From Penicillus capitatus (lineage: Eukaryota; Chlorophyta), in assembly GCA_965649825.1 (NCBI GenBank), contig OZ287696.1, positions 372,001 through 436,000 on the forward strand: a stretch of 64,000 nucleotides of DNA. The letters run 5' to 3'. A model generated the notes under the pieces. It saw nothing but the letters and a program-made list of their open reading frames with translations. It made no database searches and was not told where the DNA came from. Positions 25,908-37,480 of the stretch are shown here, in pieces. The position numbers and the translations under genes were made by a program. The first letter of the stretch is position 1, and every line of letters starts with the position of its first letter.

Positions 25908-27120
25908 TCAGGGTTGCATGATGTTTGCGCGAATCGCTGCCAGCTCAATCTGAGTCATTCCGATGGACATGAGATATTTTTCAATGCCACCATGTTTCTC
26001 TTGAATGTATTCAATCAGACCATCAATCGCTTCGTAAGGAGCACTAATCACGTCGTCGTCCATCATAAAATCTTCGATCGGAAGCCTGTACATATCCTTC
26101 GCCGCTTTGAGTTGCAGCTCAGATGCAATGTAGTCTTGACAGATGGCCTAAAACGCATTTTTGACACTGCTGTCACATCAAGAGATAAAAGATTTACTTC
26201 CTGCTCGACGCCAGCCAACATGCTCAGTAGGCAACAAAGAATTCCTGCCCTGTCTTTACCGTGCATGCAGTGAAAAAGAACTGGAAAATTCGTCGCGTCC
26301 GTAAACACACGCATCATTTCAGCAATCACGGGCCCAGATTTATCAATGAGGATCTGATAGAACTTCCTGAATCCCAGGTAGTTGGGATCGGCAACGGCCT
26401 TGAGCATCAACCTCTGCGGAGAATTGCCAGTCACGATACACTTTGCCAGTTTTGTCCTGTCACATCATTATCACTCTATCATACTTCTCACATTGCATGC
26501 ATGTACCAAATCCTCTTGGGCATGCGTGTTAACAGCGTCATCTTGACGGATGACTGAATCATATCACAGTGATAGACGCGCAGATCTTCTGTCCCGTTGA
26601 TGGACTTGTTGGCATCTTCCAGTGCCACATAGACGGGATGCGTCTCCTATACATAGAATCACTTTTCTCACGCACTCTTTTTTTACACCCTTCCACTCTT
26701 ACTGGATCTGGCTGTCTTCTCAAATCCAGTAGCGTCTAACAAAAAAGCGCATCGTGAGATACGAGAGTCGAGGTATGCGACGATTTCTCACCTTTATTCC
26801 ATAATCTGCCACAGCCTCGAGACTACAAAGCGACGGTCACTTCGAGAATGTGTTGCGAAGTGAACAGACTTGAAGACTTCGGAGCTTCGGAAGAGGATTC
26901 CCGGTTTAATTCGCGTGCTGTCAAGTTCAGACACGTCACGACAGTTAATGGCAGCCGGGAGTTCATTAAGCGGGAGCGTTTCGCCGAGCAGAACATCCGT
27001 TTCTTCGTCGGTCTTGCCCATGGGCGCCGTACAAACCAAGAATGACCACAAACGATATAACGAACGCACGCACGAACGGAAAAGCAATCGTAGTCGGGTT
27101 TGCAGCTGGTGGCACTTCAT
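25908..27120 (-). CDS. Tyrosine/dual-specificity phosphatase (Y_phosphatase3 family)
   Basis: A cysteine-dependent phosphatase of the family with an NxRD N-terminal motif. Landmarks are INCRDVSELDSTRIKPGILFRSS near the start, then YHCDMIQSSVKM, and the active site P-loop FHCMHGKDRAGI (Cys, Lys and Arg present; Ala follows Arg where Thr is usual). The C-terminal helix region follows and ends near IRANIMQP with the stop at 25908. The reading crosses at least four short introns. The start is ambiguous. The frame is open to Met 27120, which would add a hydrophobic leader, while Met 27021 (MGKTDEETDV) begins closer to the domain. The gene is head-to-head with RCHY1. Substrate, protein or phosphoinositide, cannot be predicted. 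Confidence 0.82.
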
Positions 27121-27157
27121 CTTCTTTTAGACGATGTGACGTGTGGCTTCTTGTCCG
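27121..27157. promoter_or_regulatory. Putative bidirectional promoter (phosphatase / RCHY1)
   Basis: If the phosphatase starts at 27120, only 37 bp separate the two ATG codons. The gap contains CGATGTGACG, a variant of the repeated motif described in the findings. Confidence 0.3.
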
Positions 27158-28123
27158 ATGGAAGCTCTGGGCTGTGAACACTACCAACGTCGTTGTCGCA
27201 TCGTGGCGCCTTGCTGCAACGAAGTCTTCTGGTGTCGTCACTGTCACAATGCCGCAAAATATGACGACGAGCCTGTATACCGTACTTCTATCGATGCTGC
27301 TGCATTCATGCCTGTCCCGCAGGACATCACGCGGCGTCATCTGCTAGACCGCAAGGCGATACGCGAAGTCGTTTGCGCAATGTGCGTCAGGCGGTCGGGT
27401 CGCACTGTGTGAACTGCGGAGTGCTTTTTGCGCGTTACTTCTGTGCCGAGTGTAAATTCTATGACGATGATACGAGCAAACAGCAGTTTCACTGTGAGCA
27501 ATGCGGGATCTGCCGCGTCGGTGGGCGTCAGAACTTCTTTCATTGTGATACCTGCAATTGCTGCTATCACATCGACATGCAAGTGCTCGCCATCTCACTC
27601 TTTTGCCTTTCTGTGTTCCAAAGTGTGATGTAGAATGATCATGTGTGCATAAGGAATAGCATGCACATGAATTGCCCCGTCTGTCAAGAGTTCCTCTTCG
27701 ATTCAATTAGAGAGATTACTGTCCTGAGATGCGGTCACACCATTCATACAAGCTGTCTAGAGCAACTGATAAAGCACGAGATACATCGATGTCCCATCTG
27801 TGCGCGATCCTTGACGGATATGTCAATCAAGTGGCGACAGCTTGATGTGATGGTCCGTGCCCATCAGTCGCCGCATAGAGTGGTGTGTGTGACCATTTCT
27901 GTCGATGCCTGTAGATAGCTACGACACCGATGCCAGCCGAATATAGACAACGCCGTGTTTCCATTCTTTGCAATGACTGTTGCCGCACTTGCACGGTCTG
28001 GGACGGTCATGATGTGACGTTTGTGTGATATCCTGTCACTAGGTACGCTACCATGCGTTTGGACACAAGTGTGCATCGTGTGGAGGATACAATACGGTCG
28101 TCTGTTCCTATCAAGACAACTGA
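27158..28123 (+). CDS. RCHY1: CHY-type and RING finger E3 ubiquitin ligase (RCHY1/PIRH2); apparent frameshift
   Basis: A zinc-rich ubiquitin ligase. The CHY finger opens with GCEHYQRRC and [14 protein letters not shown]. After a 48-nt intron comes [16 protein letters not shown], then [22 protein letters not shown] and [18 protein letters not shown]. An RING-H2 follows ([20 protein letters not shown]), then a C-terminal zinc ribbon (ILCNDC ... [12 protein letters not shown]). Introns fall after HIDMQ (near 27583) and at two places in the tail. Stop is TGA at 28121. Between 27376 and 27410 the reading frame must change, yet no intron of normal size fits. Either this is a 1-2 nt sequencing or assembly error, or the copy is damaged there. 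Everything else in the gene is intact, so an error is more likely. Confidence 0.85.
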
Positions 28124-28208
28124 GAGACTAAATACCCTCTTTAAGTAGACAGCGTCCACTTCCCCACTCCTTCTCCACTCCTCTATTCGTGTCGTCCGTA
28201 TCATGATG

Positions 28209-28463
28209 TTATTTCCCAGGCCGCTGCTGTTGCTGCTGTGGGTGTGCTTCCGTTTCTTTCTTCTTAGCGAGTTTCTCCTCAAGCGCCTTCTTATCCCTGT
28301 ACGACAGCCTTTTCGAGACAGTCCGTCGTGTTCACGCAATGTACCTTTCCCGACGCTGTTGAGCCGTCAGACCGTCTTTCTCCTTAGCTGTTTGCTTGCC
28401 ATTCTTGTCAGCTCGTTTCTTGGCACGAGTGCGATCCACGTCGCGCTGATTTCCGCGAGTCAT
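28209..28463 (-). CDS. SERF: Small EDRK-rich factor (SERF/4F5) family protein
   Basis: A very basic 68-residue protein of the SERF family, known in animals for binding nucleic acids and promoting amyloid formation. The ATG at 28463 gives MTRGNQRDVDRTRAKKRADK, the family signature, followed by KEKDGLTAQQRRERD. One intron, 28344-28297 (48 nt), interrupts the gene. The tail is glutamine-rich (HPQQQQQRPGK) with stop TAA at 28209. It lies 86 bp from the convergent RCHY1 stop and 104 bp downstream of the phosphatidylglycerophosphate synthase gene on the same strand. The protein is too short to show in a plain frame scan because of the intron. Confidence 0.85.
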
Positions 28464-28566
28464 GACTCAAGTAAATACGAATGCACACACATAGACGCAC
28501 GCACGCACATACACGAAACGTGGACACGTTCGAGTACATGATGTGACAGCCGATACTTCTTCACAT

Positions 28567-29638
28567 CTAATTTTCTTTCGATGTCGGATACCGAAAGTGT
28601 GACCAGACGTTTGACATGTAACGCGACAGAGACAGAACAGCCAGAAGAGAGGCAAACCAAAGGCTTAGCCATGATGTAATCGCCATTCTCTCCACCATCA
28701 ACGCTACAACACATCTCACTCTTTCATCCTACCAAGGTGGACGTTTCCCATACCTTGATCTGCCAGTCCCGTCATTCTCAAAAGAAAGCTGGGATGGCGA
28801 CAGGCCAGCAGCATGGAGGAACTCAGAAACTGAAACACCGTTTTCCACTTGCCCAAAGAATTGACTTTGACAGCCTAGTACATCACATCGGAGGGTCCGT
28901 TGTCATGCAGAAAGGCATGGATGGATAGACTTTGTGCGCTTCTGATCCAGCCGAGGCAGCCCATTCGCGCAAGGCTGACATGGTGATTTCGCGGCCGATG
29001 ATGACGATGACAGGGACGGCCATGGCGTTGCAGCTCATTGGTCGCGGCGGATCGGTCGACAGCAGAATCAGCGCCGTCGCTACCCTAGACATCACATCCA
29101 CCCATCCGTCCCCTCTATCTCTCATTCGCATTCAGCACACGCACATGAGCTTGTCTGCCACGGGATCCAGAAAAGCCCCAAATGTCGTCGTCAGTTTCAG
29201 CTAGGGTCACACATCTTCTACCCAATCCGCGGAGCTATGATGTGACAGTGGGTTACCCGTCGAGCCAGGTAGCCATCCAGACAGTCCGTCAGAGAAGCGA
29301 ACATAAAGACCGCAGTGCAGAGGAGGGGTGCTGCTTCGAAAGAAGCAAACCAGAGAACGACCAGGACGGGCACCAATAGAACGCGCACAAGTGTGAGAAT
29401 TGTGGGTATGGTAAAGAGCTCCTCTGGCTTTCGGGGCGAGGTAGGTACAATTCGAAGGGCCTGCTGACGATAATAGTCGCTTCTTCGGTCTATGGGCGAG
29501 TCAAAGGACTCCTACAATGCAACGCCCTCGACGTCGTCCTCTAACAAGGCATTGCGTAGAGACATGTGTGCCAACTCGGAAGAGAGTAACGCGTTTAATC
29601 GCGTCGTTTTGGCCGTTGCCTGAGGTGTGGCCTCTCAT
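28567..29638 (-). CDS. Phosphatidylglycerophosphate synthase (PgsA-type CDP-alcohol phosphatidyltransferase)
   Basis: This enzyme transfers a phosphatidyl group from CDP-diacylglycerol to glycerol-3-phosphate, the first committed step to phosphatidylglycerol and cardiolipin, probably in the mitochondrial inner membrane. The ATG at 29638 precedes a 52-nt intron. The catalytic signature D-x2-D-G-x2-A-R ... G-x3-D-x3-D is split by another intron: DCLDGYLARR, then FGAFLDPVADKLM. Then come hydrophobic helices, GREITMSALREWAAS and GKWKTVFQF, both typical of the bacterial PgsA branch. The last exon adds a membrane helix and ends at TAG 28567. An N-terminal basic stretch could be a mitochondrial presequence, but it is not classic. 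Cardiolipin synthase is less likely because of the REITMSALREW segment. Confidence 0.85.
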
Positions 29639-29757
29639 GGTGACGCAAAATGGAACGCACGAACATACGGATGACGCATTCATACAAAATAAATAACATC
29701 TCAAAGATCGCTGTCTCGGAGATTTGTCTAACGATGTGTCTAAACTGCCGCCTTCTC

Positions 29758-30589
29758 CTAGACGATTGCCTTCTCCTGGGCAATAAGTCCCTTGATGCTA
29801 TCATCGAAGAGGGCCTTGACACCTTCCATGGAAGCACAGACACCATCATGGAATTCCGTCATTTCGAGGAGTTTCTCCAACGACGTCAATGCCGGGACCA
29901 ATGGCGTCAGATGGCCCGTGGCAATATCGTAGAGGAGGCAATGCACATAGAGTTCCGTTTCATTAGCCCAAGCGGCCTGGACGGCAGGAGATGTGCACAC
30001 ATTCACCATCTGCTCGATGGCATTCAGTTCGCAGAGGAGTTCGTAGCGTTTTTCATCGGACAATCCACACAAATGGCATGAGTATTTGTTGCGGACTTCG
30101 CGGATCTTCCCAATCCAGCAGCTCACACATCCACCTGTCTTCGCTGGCAGTGTGAGGGCAGCTTTGACAGCGCCGCAGCCATAATGCCCACACACAATGA
30201 CGTGTTTCACTTTCAGTGCACCGATGCCGTAGTCCAGCACACTCATGCAGTTCATATCCGAGTGGCTTACAATATTGCCCACATTACGGTGCGTGAAGAC
30301 ATCGCCAGGATCCATACCAAGAATATCATTACCCTGAGCAAAAATCTATAATGCTACAAAGATCGCAAACCAATCGACGCACTTACCACGACTCGCGAAT
30401 CGGAGCAGCCGATCCAGAGAAGGTCGGGCCATTGACCATGTGCATTGCGCGAGAAGTAGTCTTCTTTTTCAGCCCTCTTAGCGTCATGCCAGGCCCTGAG
30501 ACAGAACGGTAGGGTTGAGATGCCTCGAAAGGCAAATGGCGACGATTGGAACACTTGTTCTTGACGAGCAGTTCGTTGAGACGTTCCAT
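29758..30589 (-). CDS. Beta-carbonic anhydrase
   Basis: A zinc enzyme interconverting CO2 and bicarbonate. The start at 30589 (MERLNELLVKNK) joins through a 59-nt intron to AWHDAKRAEKEDYF, as in other beta-class enzymes. Zinc and catalytic motifs are LWIGCSDSRV (Cys and the Asp/Arg dyad), then, after a 53-nt intron, THRNVGNIV and HVIVCGHYGCGAVKAAL (His and Cys ligands). The C-terminus ends LIAQEKAIV, stop TAG at 29758. The product is 239 residues, a normal length. No clear transit peptide, so it is probably cytosolic or mitochondrial. Function is certain at family level. Confidence 0.93.
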
Positions 30590-30776
30590 TCCTGCAGAAC
30601 GCGCTATAAACTTTGAACAATTCGGTCGCGCCGAAGAACGAATCGATGGGTGCAAAGTTCGAAGGGGTAGACAGTGGCCTCGTTCAAGAACACCTGAGAT
30701 ACGTGGCACAGCGACGGTCATCATTAATACCCCCATACGTCTTGTCAGTGCCATGTACCGTTTCTTCCCACTGCTG

Positions 30777-32238
30777 CTAGATGAGTTTGCCAAGCTCTAT
30801 TTTTTTCGCAAGCGCATTGTGTCCGTGAAACACGAGGCTATCGATTATACCACTCACAGTAAAGATGCCTCCGATGATGGCGCAGAGACCCGTGAGGAAG
30901 TGTCCAAGGCTCTCCTTCTCCTCCATCACATGTACCTTGATGGGAGAGAGATCATAGAAAAAGAAAACGCCAGGCAGTTGATGCTCGTTAGAGCGCGTCT
31001 GTTTCTGGAAATGCTCGGTGACCGAGTACTGGTTGGTCCGGACGGGAACCTTGTGTAACGCGTAGTAGGTTGTGGGCACCACCTGCGGAGAACCATGATC
31101 TCTACAATGCCCCATAAAGGACGGTCGGTCACTTTGAGGAAGTACTGAAACATTCCAGCCATGTTCGCTGGATTCTGCGTCGTCCTCTGATGGACGACCG
31201 CCCCATCGAGTGGGTTGTCCATTCCTGGATAAGGCACGCCGAAGCTGAGATGGTTGATGCGATGAGTGAAGTCCAGATGTCTGTCTTCGAACGGCTGAAG
31301 GTCATGGACATGGACTGCCCCGCGCTGGTAGGAACGCCCCGGTGCGAAATGAAAATTCCCGGCGACTTTGTTGACAGTAAAGGAGCCACGTAACTGACAT
31401 CCTTCGCCGACGGTCGCGTTCTTCACTTCTTCCGCATGGCGTTCGTGTCGACACTGATGCACCATCGTGTCCGGCAATCGATCCCACTGGCGTTTGGCAT
31501 AGGCTTCGTGCACCTGTCACCAAAAGCGTTCCATGTACTGAGCGATCGCTGTGGGTAAAATGGCACTTCTTTGCACGTCTGGCAGCAAAGGACGTTGCGT
31601 TTGTCGTCTGGGAAGAAGGCATCCTCAGCGCCGTAGCAGCTTCCGCATACTTTGTTGGTGACGTCGATGTCTCTGTGTCCGACGAACTTGCCATCGACGA
31701 TGTCGTGGCGCTCCTCTTTTCCAACGGCACCGCCTGTGCTCGGATCGAGGCGACGTCGGTATACTTCATGCTCCTGCGAAAATCGCGTCGTCGGTGGGGA
31801 TGCGACGTCGGGTTGAGATACGAGATCAAACTTGAGCTCCCCGCTGATGTCCATCGCATCGAGACTGATCCAAGAACAAGGCGTCATCGGAAAAGAGATG
31901 TCGAACTGAGCATCGAACAGTGTCTGGGGGGTTTGGCAGATCGAACGGCGCGCGCACTCACGTTGACACGAATCTTTTCGCCGCGCGTCGTGTCCACGAG
32001 CAGCTCATGCTTGACCGTGACGGTCAGAAATTCGCCTACCTTGAGAAATAGGCACAATGGTCGAGTCGAATTTGAACAGACGGAATTCCGAGACAAAGAG
32101 GATGGCCATCAGAACAGTCGCCGTGGCTGAGATGACGCCGCCCGTTGACGTCTGCTGCGAGAAATCTTCACTGACTTTGGGATGCACATCGATCGATTTG
32201 AGAGAAGCAAGCAGTCGCGGAGAAGTGCCAGGCGACAT
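30777..32238 (-). CDS. ERGIC3: ERGIC3/Erv46-type COPII cargo receptor
   Basis: A two-pass membrane protein cycling between ER and Golgi. The Met at 32238 is followed by LASLKSIDVHPKVSEDF and the first membrane segment. Then come ELLVDTTRGEKIRVN, the luminal cysteine motif VCGSCYGAED...CCQTC, NKVAGNFHFAPGRS and VHVHDLQPFE, all strong family matches. The C-terminus has TNQYSVTEH, LPGVFFFYDLSPIKV, HFLTGLCAIIGGIFTVSGIIDS and a tail AKKIELGKLI with lysines near the end. An intron of about 46 nt after VSEFR is required. Several more short introns interrupt the luminal domain. Stop is at 30777. It is downstream of nothing co-directional except the carbonic anhydrase, 187 bp away. Confidence 0.92.
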
Positions 32239-33142
32239 GTGTGTCGTCGCTGTGGCTTAGGGGGGACAGAGATTGCGATCGAAACGACGTCAGCGGTGGC
32301 GGCGGCAGTGTTGGCTAATGCATTCATCTTCAAATTTGCAGTTAAACACTCGATGATCGGTTCAGCGATGGACAATGGTTTCTGTCCTTCAGATCACATG
32401 CTATCATTGTTAATAGTTTTTGCATTAAGACTTCTGCTTTCCGTCTAAAGAACCGCTGACGGGTGGATTTTTATGTCAGTGGTGACAGCGTTGAATTCAT
32501 TTCGTTATTCCAATAACAGCTGCCTCAAAACCATTCCGGTAGGTCAAAGAAATTCCTGCATTTGGCAATCCCTCTCGACAATGAATAACGCGTGTGTAGT
32601 TTTTTATTTCGGGGGCGGATGTTGCAGAGGTGAAGAAGAAAGATCGCAATCATCCGTAGAGTGTACTAGAGAGTTGACGAAGACAGACAGCAAAACATGA
32701 TTGCCAGATGGTGATGATGAAAAGAGCGATGTTAACCCGAAACGACATCTGATTAAGATTTGACTGCATAAATCCGTCAGTTGTGAATGAAACAGAGAGA
32801 AAGACATGACATCGATGTCGAGAGGACTGTAATGATCTTTGATGTTTTTGTCGTGGTAGCCGCCGCTACTTCGAGTTCAGAAAATCACTCATACGTAAAC
32901 TTCGCTCCAAGTGAAACGCTTAAGATTGTCACTCACTCAATAACGTTTTCATTGTGAAAGAGCAAAGAAAAATAAAGACTGACTGCATGAGGATTGCATG
33001 AAATCGGTCAACTGGCCAAACCGGCTCAAGTGCAGAGCCCCTTTGTCAAAGAAAGTCGTTCTGTTGAGAGGAGGGGATGCACCCACCCGACGTGGCCTTC
33101 AAAAACTTGAGCTAACGGGGATTGGAATCGTTGACATCGCGT
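32239..33142. other. Intergenic, no gene recognised
   Basis: About 0.9 kb between the ERGIC3 start and the RRM gene 3' end. It is relatively A+T-rich, consistent with promoter and UTR sequence. All frames are short, and none resembles a protein family. Confidence 0.5.
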
Positions 33143-34119
33143 CTAGTATGGTCTGAAGCGATCTTCCATTCTATTGTTCATGTCTATTTGTTGGCCTCTG
33201 ACAAAAGGGCCGTAGCCGGCATACTGTGGTGGCAACATTCCTACTGGATATGTCATCCCGTAGCCTGCCATGCTCATTTCCGGGTACCCCATGCCGTAGC
33301 TGTTTAGACCAGGTGCGAACTTGGATGGCCGATGAGGGCCAACACACATGGTCTGTTGAGACGCCATTTGATCTCGAGGCACGGCGCGTCGAAGATCAAC
33401 TTTGCGACCTTTGATCTCGTGTTGTATGACTAAGCACTTTTCCACAGTCAACTCATCTGCAAAAGTGACGAAACCAAACCCACGCGAAGTACCATCTTGC
33501 TTGCGCACGATAACAGCATCCTGAATCTCGCCATACTTTTTGAAGTAATCCCGGAAATCTTCATCACTCAGTTCACCGGTACCGCCAACAAACAACTTCT
33601 TCGTGAGATTGCTTCCAGAACCAACTCCTTTTGGAACAGCAGCCTTGGCTTCGACGCTTTTGCCATCAATCGTATGATTTCGTTGCTAAGGCAGCAGACA
33701 CAAGTATTATGGACGGACTGCATGCAGAGGCATATAGCGGAGGACGGTGATGGTGACCTCATCCTACCTCTAAGAATTGTTGAGCTTTTTTAGGATCCAT
33801 GAATGTGATAAAACCAAAACCTCTGCCGTCCATGACAACGGCATCCGTTATTTCTCCCCTAAGCGGCAGACAGACGTCATCGGCGAATTGGCGCCGCCAC
33901 GGGAATAGACCTACCAATTCGAGCAGTATTTCAAGAGAGTTTCTTTGGTGGTTGAGCTATCAAGTCCACCCAAAAACAGTTTTCCTTGCGTGAACGTCGC
34001 TGGTCGAACAGATGGAGAGAGACCAGAGTAACCATAGCCTACGCCGAAAGCGGTTGTTTCCGAGACTACAAAAAACCGTGCTGCTTACATGGCGCCTGCC
34101 AGTCGACGGGAACTCCCAT
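33143..34119 (-). CDS. Two-RRM RNA-binding protein (Musashi/DAZAP1/hnRNP type)
   Basis: A nuclear or cytoplasmic mRNA-binding protein. Start at 34119 (MGVPVDWQAPC) is chosen because a 50-nt intron joins it in frame to YGYSGLSPS and the first RRM. RRM1 has RNP2 KLFLGGLD and RNP1 GRGFGFITF. The linker HTIDGKSVEAKAAVPKG is a hallmark of the Musashi/DAZAP group. RRM2 has KLFVGGTGE and SRGFGFVTF. The C-terminal tail is Gly/Tyr/Met/Pro-rich (YGMGYPEMSMAGYGM), typical of low-complexity hnRNP tails, and ends at 33143. About three short introns. The exact orthologue is not clear. Confidence 0.9.
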
Positions 34120-34503
34120 GCTTCTGCTCAAGCTTGCGCTGGTAGGCCCGTGGAAGTGCGTCCAGCCAACGTTCGAGTACATCTCTCTTAAACTACACAG
34201 TGACGAATTCGTCACGATGTCGAACGTAACACATTTGAACCAAGGGCACTGTGAAGATCGTTTGTGGAACACGTCCGTTGTAGTGGTGAAACTTTTAAAT
34301 ATATGCTCGCGACGCTTCGAGATGCAGTTTTTAGGGGAGCAAATAGGAATAAAGCAGATAAGAGGCGACAATAAAGAACGAGGAGCGGTACAGCACCTCT
34401 TCGCGGTATCTGAGGTCCGAAGATTCGATTGGACCGGACGATTCTCTAACCCCTTTTGGATAGTCCATCGACTTCCTTACATAATCGCTCTTAACAGAAC
34501 CAA
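34120..34503. other. Short intergenic region
   Basis: This lies between the RRM gene start and the UVRAG-like 3' end. A frame on the minus strand around 34088-34194 looks protein-like but overlaps the RRM start and lacks an upstream exon, so it is not called. Confidence 0.45.
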
Positions 34504-36671
34504 CTAACAGACGTCCCGATGGCTTCCGGGCAGTCCAGATCGCGAAGCCGCCACCAAAGCATCCAGGTTTTGTAGTACAAAGCTTCTGTCTGTGGACTTG
34601 ACACCATGAGAAGCGAGTAACTGATGGATGTCCTTTGCCAGATAACGGAACGCAACGGCGAGGCGTTTCTTTGCAGAACGTCCTGTTCCTTGAAAGAAGA
34701 GAGGAAATAGCTGAGCGGAAGTGCCTCCCTCTGGCGGCCGCGAGGAGAGGCGTGCGGCAGAGGGCAGGGAGATGACTGTCCTCGAACCGAGAAGCTTAAT
34801 AGGATATCTCAAAGGGATATCGAGATAGAGAGAGCAGAGCACAACGACGCAGGCGACGTAGCTCAGAGCAGCTTCGATGCCTTCGTATTGCCCATGCGTC
34901 AAGGACCATTCCATAAATCCCGTTTCCACCATACGGCTCCAGTTTGGTGACAGATCCATACCAACGATACCCAGGTATGTTCGTTCGCGTTCCTGATCAT
35001 ACGGTTCCCTGAAAACAGCAGAAGCTCGGAAAGAGCGAACGTGTCAGAAAGGTAGGATACTTTTTGGGCAGTCGTAGTCGATCGACCAGTTGTTTTGGAG
35101 AAATAGTGGATTTGACACTCCACCATTGCGTGTCGACGATGTCGTCAATCTCAGGGAATTCTGTCGTCCTCTCGGCGATGTGGTAAGGCCGGATGCCGAA
35201 GATCGAAGCCATCGACGAGATCAAACGACATCGGCGCGTCACCAACTGCGTATGTAAACCTAAACACATCACGCACTCTTTTGGTCACACATACCATCCA
35301 TGCCCTTCACACTTTTGCTTTTTTGCACAATGTGATGGACTAAAGATATCTGAGCCTTGTGCCATCGCCCGGCCGCATCCTGCCACAAAGAGTGAAATGA
35401 TGGCAGATCTCTCTTGCCTTGACTCGACCTTCAAATCTGCCGACGTGGTACTCAGCGTTGCAAAACTCGATTTCATGGTGTTCTGCTGCTCTCCAAGATG
35501 TGCCTCTAACGCTCTGATCTTGCTCTCTGCCTCTTTGCCCTTCAGCATCCACGTTTCGGAAGATTGTTTGAGGCGCTTCAGTTTCTTGATCCTCTCGATC
35601 CGTTCCCTCTTTTGTTGAAGAAGTTGAGAAAGATAGAGATGCAGTCGTTTCCGTCGATCCGTGAGATCCTCGATGCCTTTGAATGCCGCCGCAAGACGCC
35701 GAATATCAACACGCCTCTCCACAATGTTGTACATCTTGTATCCTTGAGACTCATCTGTCCACGTGTCCCGACCATCTGTGCTTGCCGTGCTCTCCGGCGC
35801 CTGATGGCTTGAGCCCGAATCCTCCGAACGTGTATCCATCACTGCCGCTCCGGCGTCGCTGACCGATGACCGGGGGACTTCCTAAAGCGAGAAATACATC
35901 CTGGATGTGAAGGAGATCAACGACGAAACCTCTTTGACCGTCCCGAGAGGAACAGACTTGACGGATGCACCACACTCATGAGGCGACAGTTCTTGATCGA
36001 CCTCGTAGACTGGCATGCAATAGTGTCCCTCTCCCATACGAAACAGCATTCCTTTGAAGTCTGACACAACGCTAGGCAATCACCATCCCTGTCATCCTTA
36101 CCCGTTGCCGCACCTTCGCGTTTGCTGACTTGAATCACTTCATTTAGATCGACGGAGAGATGAAGGACGGACACAGATTCTTCTATCTCATCTGTCATGC
36201 ATGAGACAATGGGCGACGGGTTTGTGTGAGAGATGTGTGACCAGATGTGGCATAGACAGTGACGAGAAACACTCCCGATGCGTTGCCGTGCATCTGACTC
36301 GACGGCAATTCCAGCGATCCAAAATCGATATCTTCCCATTCTACATGAGACGAAGAGGCGACCTCGTTGGGAAGAACATCTCAACATGATGCCTCAAATG
36401 CCGAACAACCACTTCTTCGCTTTTGATGGTGATTGTTTTCCCCTCTTTTCCGAAAGTCTCGTGGCAGAGCGTGTAAAAAACGTGCAGTCCCTCTTTCACT
36501 TCGAGTCCAATCGTCTCTATTCCTTTCAAATGTCGCAGTCGTCTTCGAGGACGCTGTAAAGGAACACGGCGTCAGGGCCGGTCTCTTCTAGAAAAGCCGC
36601 CTTACGAAGAGAATCTTACTCTCCCGTTTAGAAGAAAAACTGACAACAGAGCGCTCGGGGAGTGTGGACAT
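34504..36671 (-). CDS. UVRAG/Vps38-like subunit of the class III PI3-kinase complex
   Basis: A partner of Vps34, Vps15 and Beclin 1 in endosome and autophagy traffic. The N-terminus (RPRRRLRHLKGIE) and the following EWEDIDFGSLELPS form a C2-like domain. A coiled coil occupies about 35400-35760 (RIERIKKLKRLKQSSE...). The C-terminal BARA-like part begins SMASIFGI and includes ALSYVACVVVLCSLYL, DIPLRYPIKLLGSRTVI and an ending resembling UVRAG. All agree with UVRAG/Vps38 rather than Atg14 or Beclin. Introns are short and numerous. The start at 36671 (MSTLPERSV) depends on a predicted intron and is tentative. Stop is at 34504. The gene is head-to-head with the NOP16-like gene, 52 bp apart. Confidence 0.72.
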
Positions 36672-36723
36672 CAGCAGCAGAAGCCGGACTCCACATGGAA
36701 AACTAACTGTACGACAAAATCGA
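36672..36723. promoter_or_regulatory. Putative bidirectional promoter (UVRAG-like / NOP16-like)
   Basis: 52 bp lie between the two proposed start codons. Both starts are tentative, so the true gap could be larger. Confidence 0.25.
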
Positions 36724-37480
36724 ATGCATAAGAGACATCGGCGAAACGGAGGACGGGGGTTCACCTGTAACGGGTCGGGGAGACGCAGAGGAGGCGTCCA
36801 CAAAAAGCAAAGAACGGACAATGCCAAAAATGCCCGGTCCACCGGAGCAGCGTCTAAATCCGTTGCTCTGTGGGGTCAGCCAAATGCGGCGGGTCTCTTA
36901 GGCGAGAGATTGGAAAGTCTAGTGGTTTGGTTGTCAGCAGCGGCGTCGCCGAGGGAACACCTTTGATGAACCTAGATGCACGACAAAGGGTACGCCTCTG
37001 TCGCTCGGATCCTTGTCGGACTCCTGAACATGCAGGACGCATCCGACCAGGTCCACGAGCAGCAAGACACTGCTCAACGTTTGCCACATTTTCATTTTGT
37101 TTTTGTCTGCAATTTTCGATGTATAGCTTCGATCCGTCGACTGCCTGGGAAGTTACGTGTGCGACAGTCTGAAATCATCAAGCGTTTGGTGGAGACACAT
37201 GGCGATGATGTGCAAGTGCGCTAGACATCCAATGTTCCTTATGAACGCCATACCATCTTTGCCGCAGAGAATGGTAATGGATATGAAGCTGAATCCCTTT
37301 CAGTGGTCAACCGGAAAGCTGAAGAAATACATGACATCATATCAGTTTTGGGGCAAGCGTGAAGTTCAGCCGGATGCCACGATGAATGTGAAAAAACTGC
37401 GCTGGTATAATGACCCGCTGAATCCTAAGAAACGATTCTTTGTCGATCGCTATGCAATGAACAATGCGTCGTGCATGTGA
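36724..37480 (+). CDS. NOP16-like ribosome biogenesis protein
   Basis: A nucleolar factor for 60S subunit assembly. A basic N-terminus from Met 36724 (MHKRHRRNGGRGF, RRRGGVHKKQR) recalls Nop16. The segment EIIKRLVETHGDD followed, after a 51-nt intron, by RMVMDMKLNPFQWSTGKLKK is the family's conserved C-terminal core. The tail then continues about 45 residues to a stop at 37480. The middle exons (36860-37130) could be read in more than one frame, with at least two introns, so this part is unresolved. Assignment rests mainly on the LVETHGDD ... D-KLN motif. Confidence 0.6.

Noticed and set aside
31129-31393. Overlapping frames on both strands in the ERGIC3 region
   Set aside because: Shadows of the ERGIC3 luminal exons, whose frame is fixed by strong family motifs.
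34088-34194. Protein-like minus-strand segment starting FKRDVLERWLDALPRAYQ
   Set aside because: It overlaps the first exon of the two-RRM gene in another frame and has no identifiable upstream exon.
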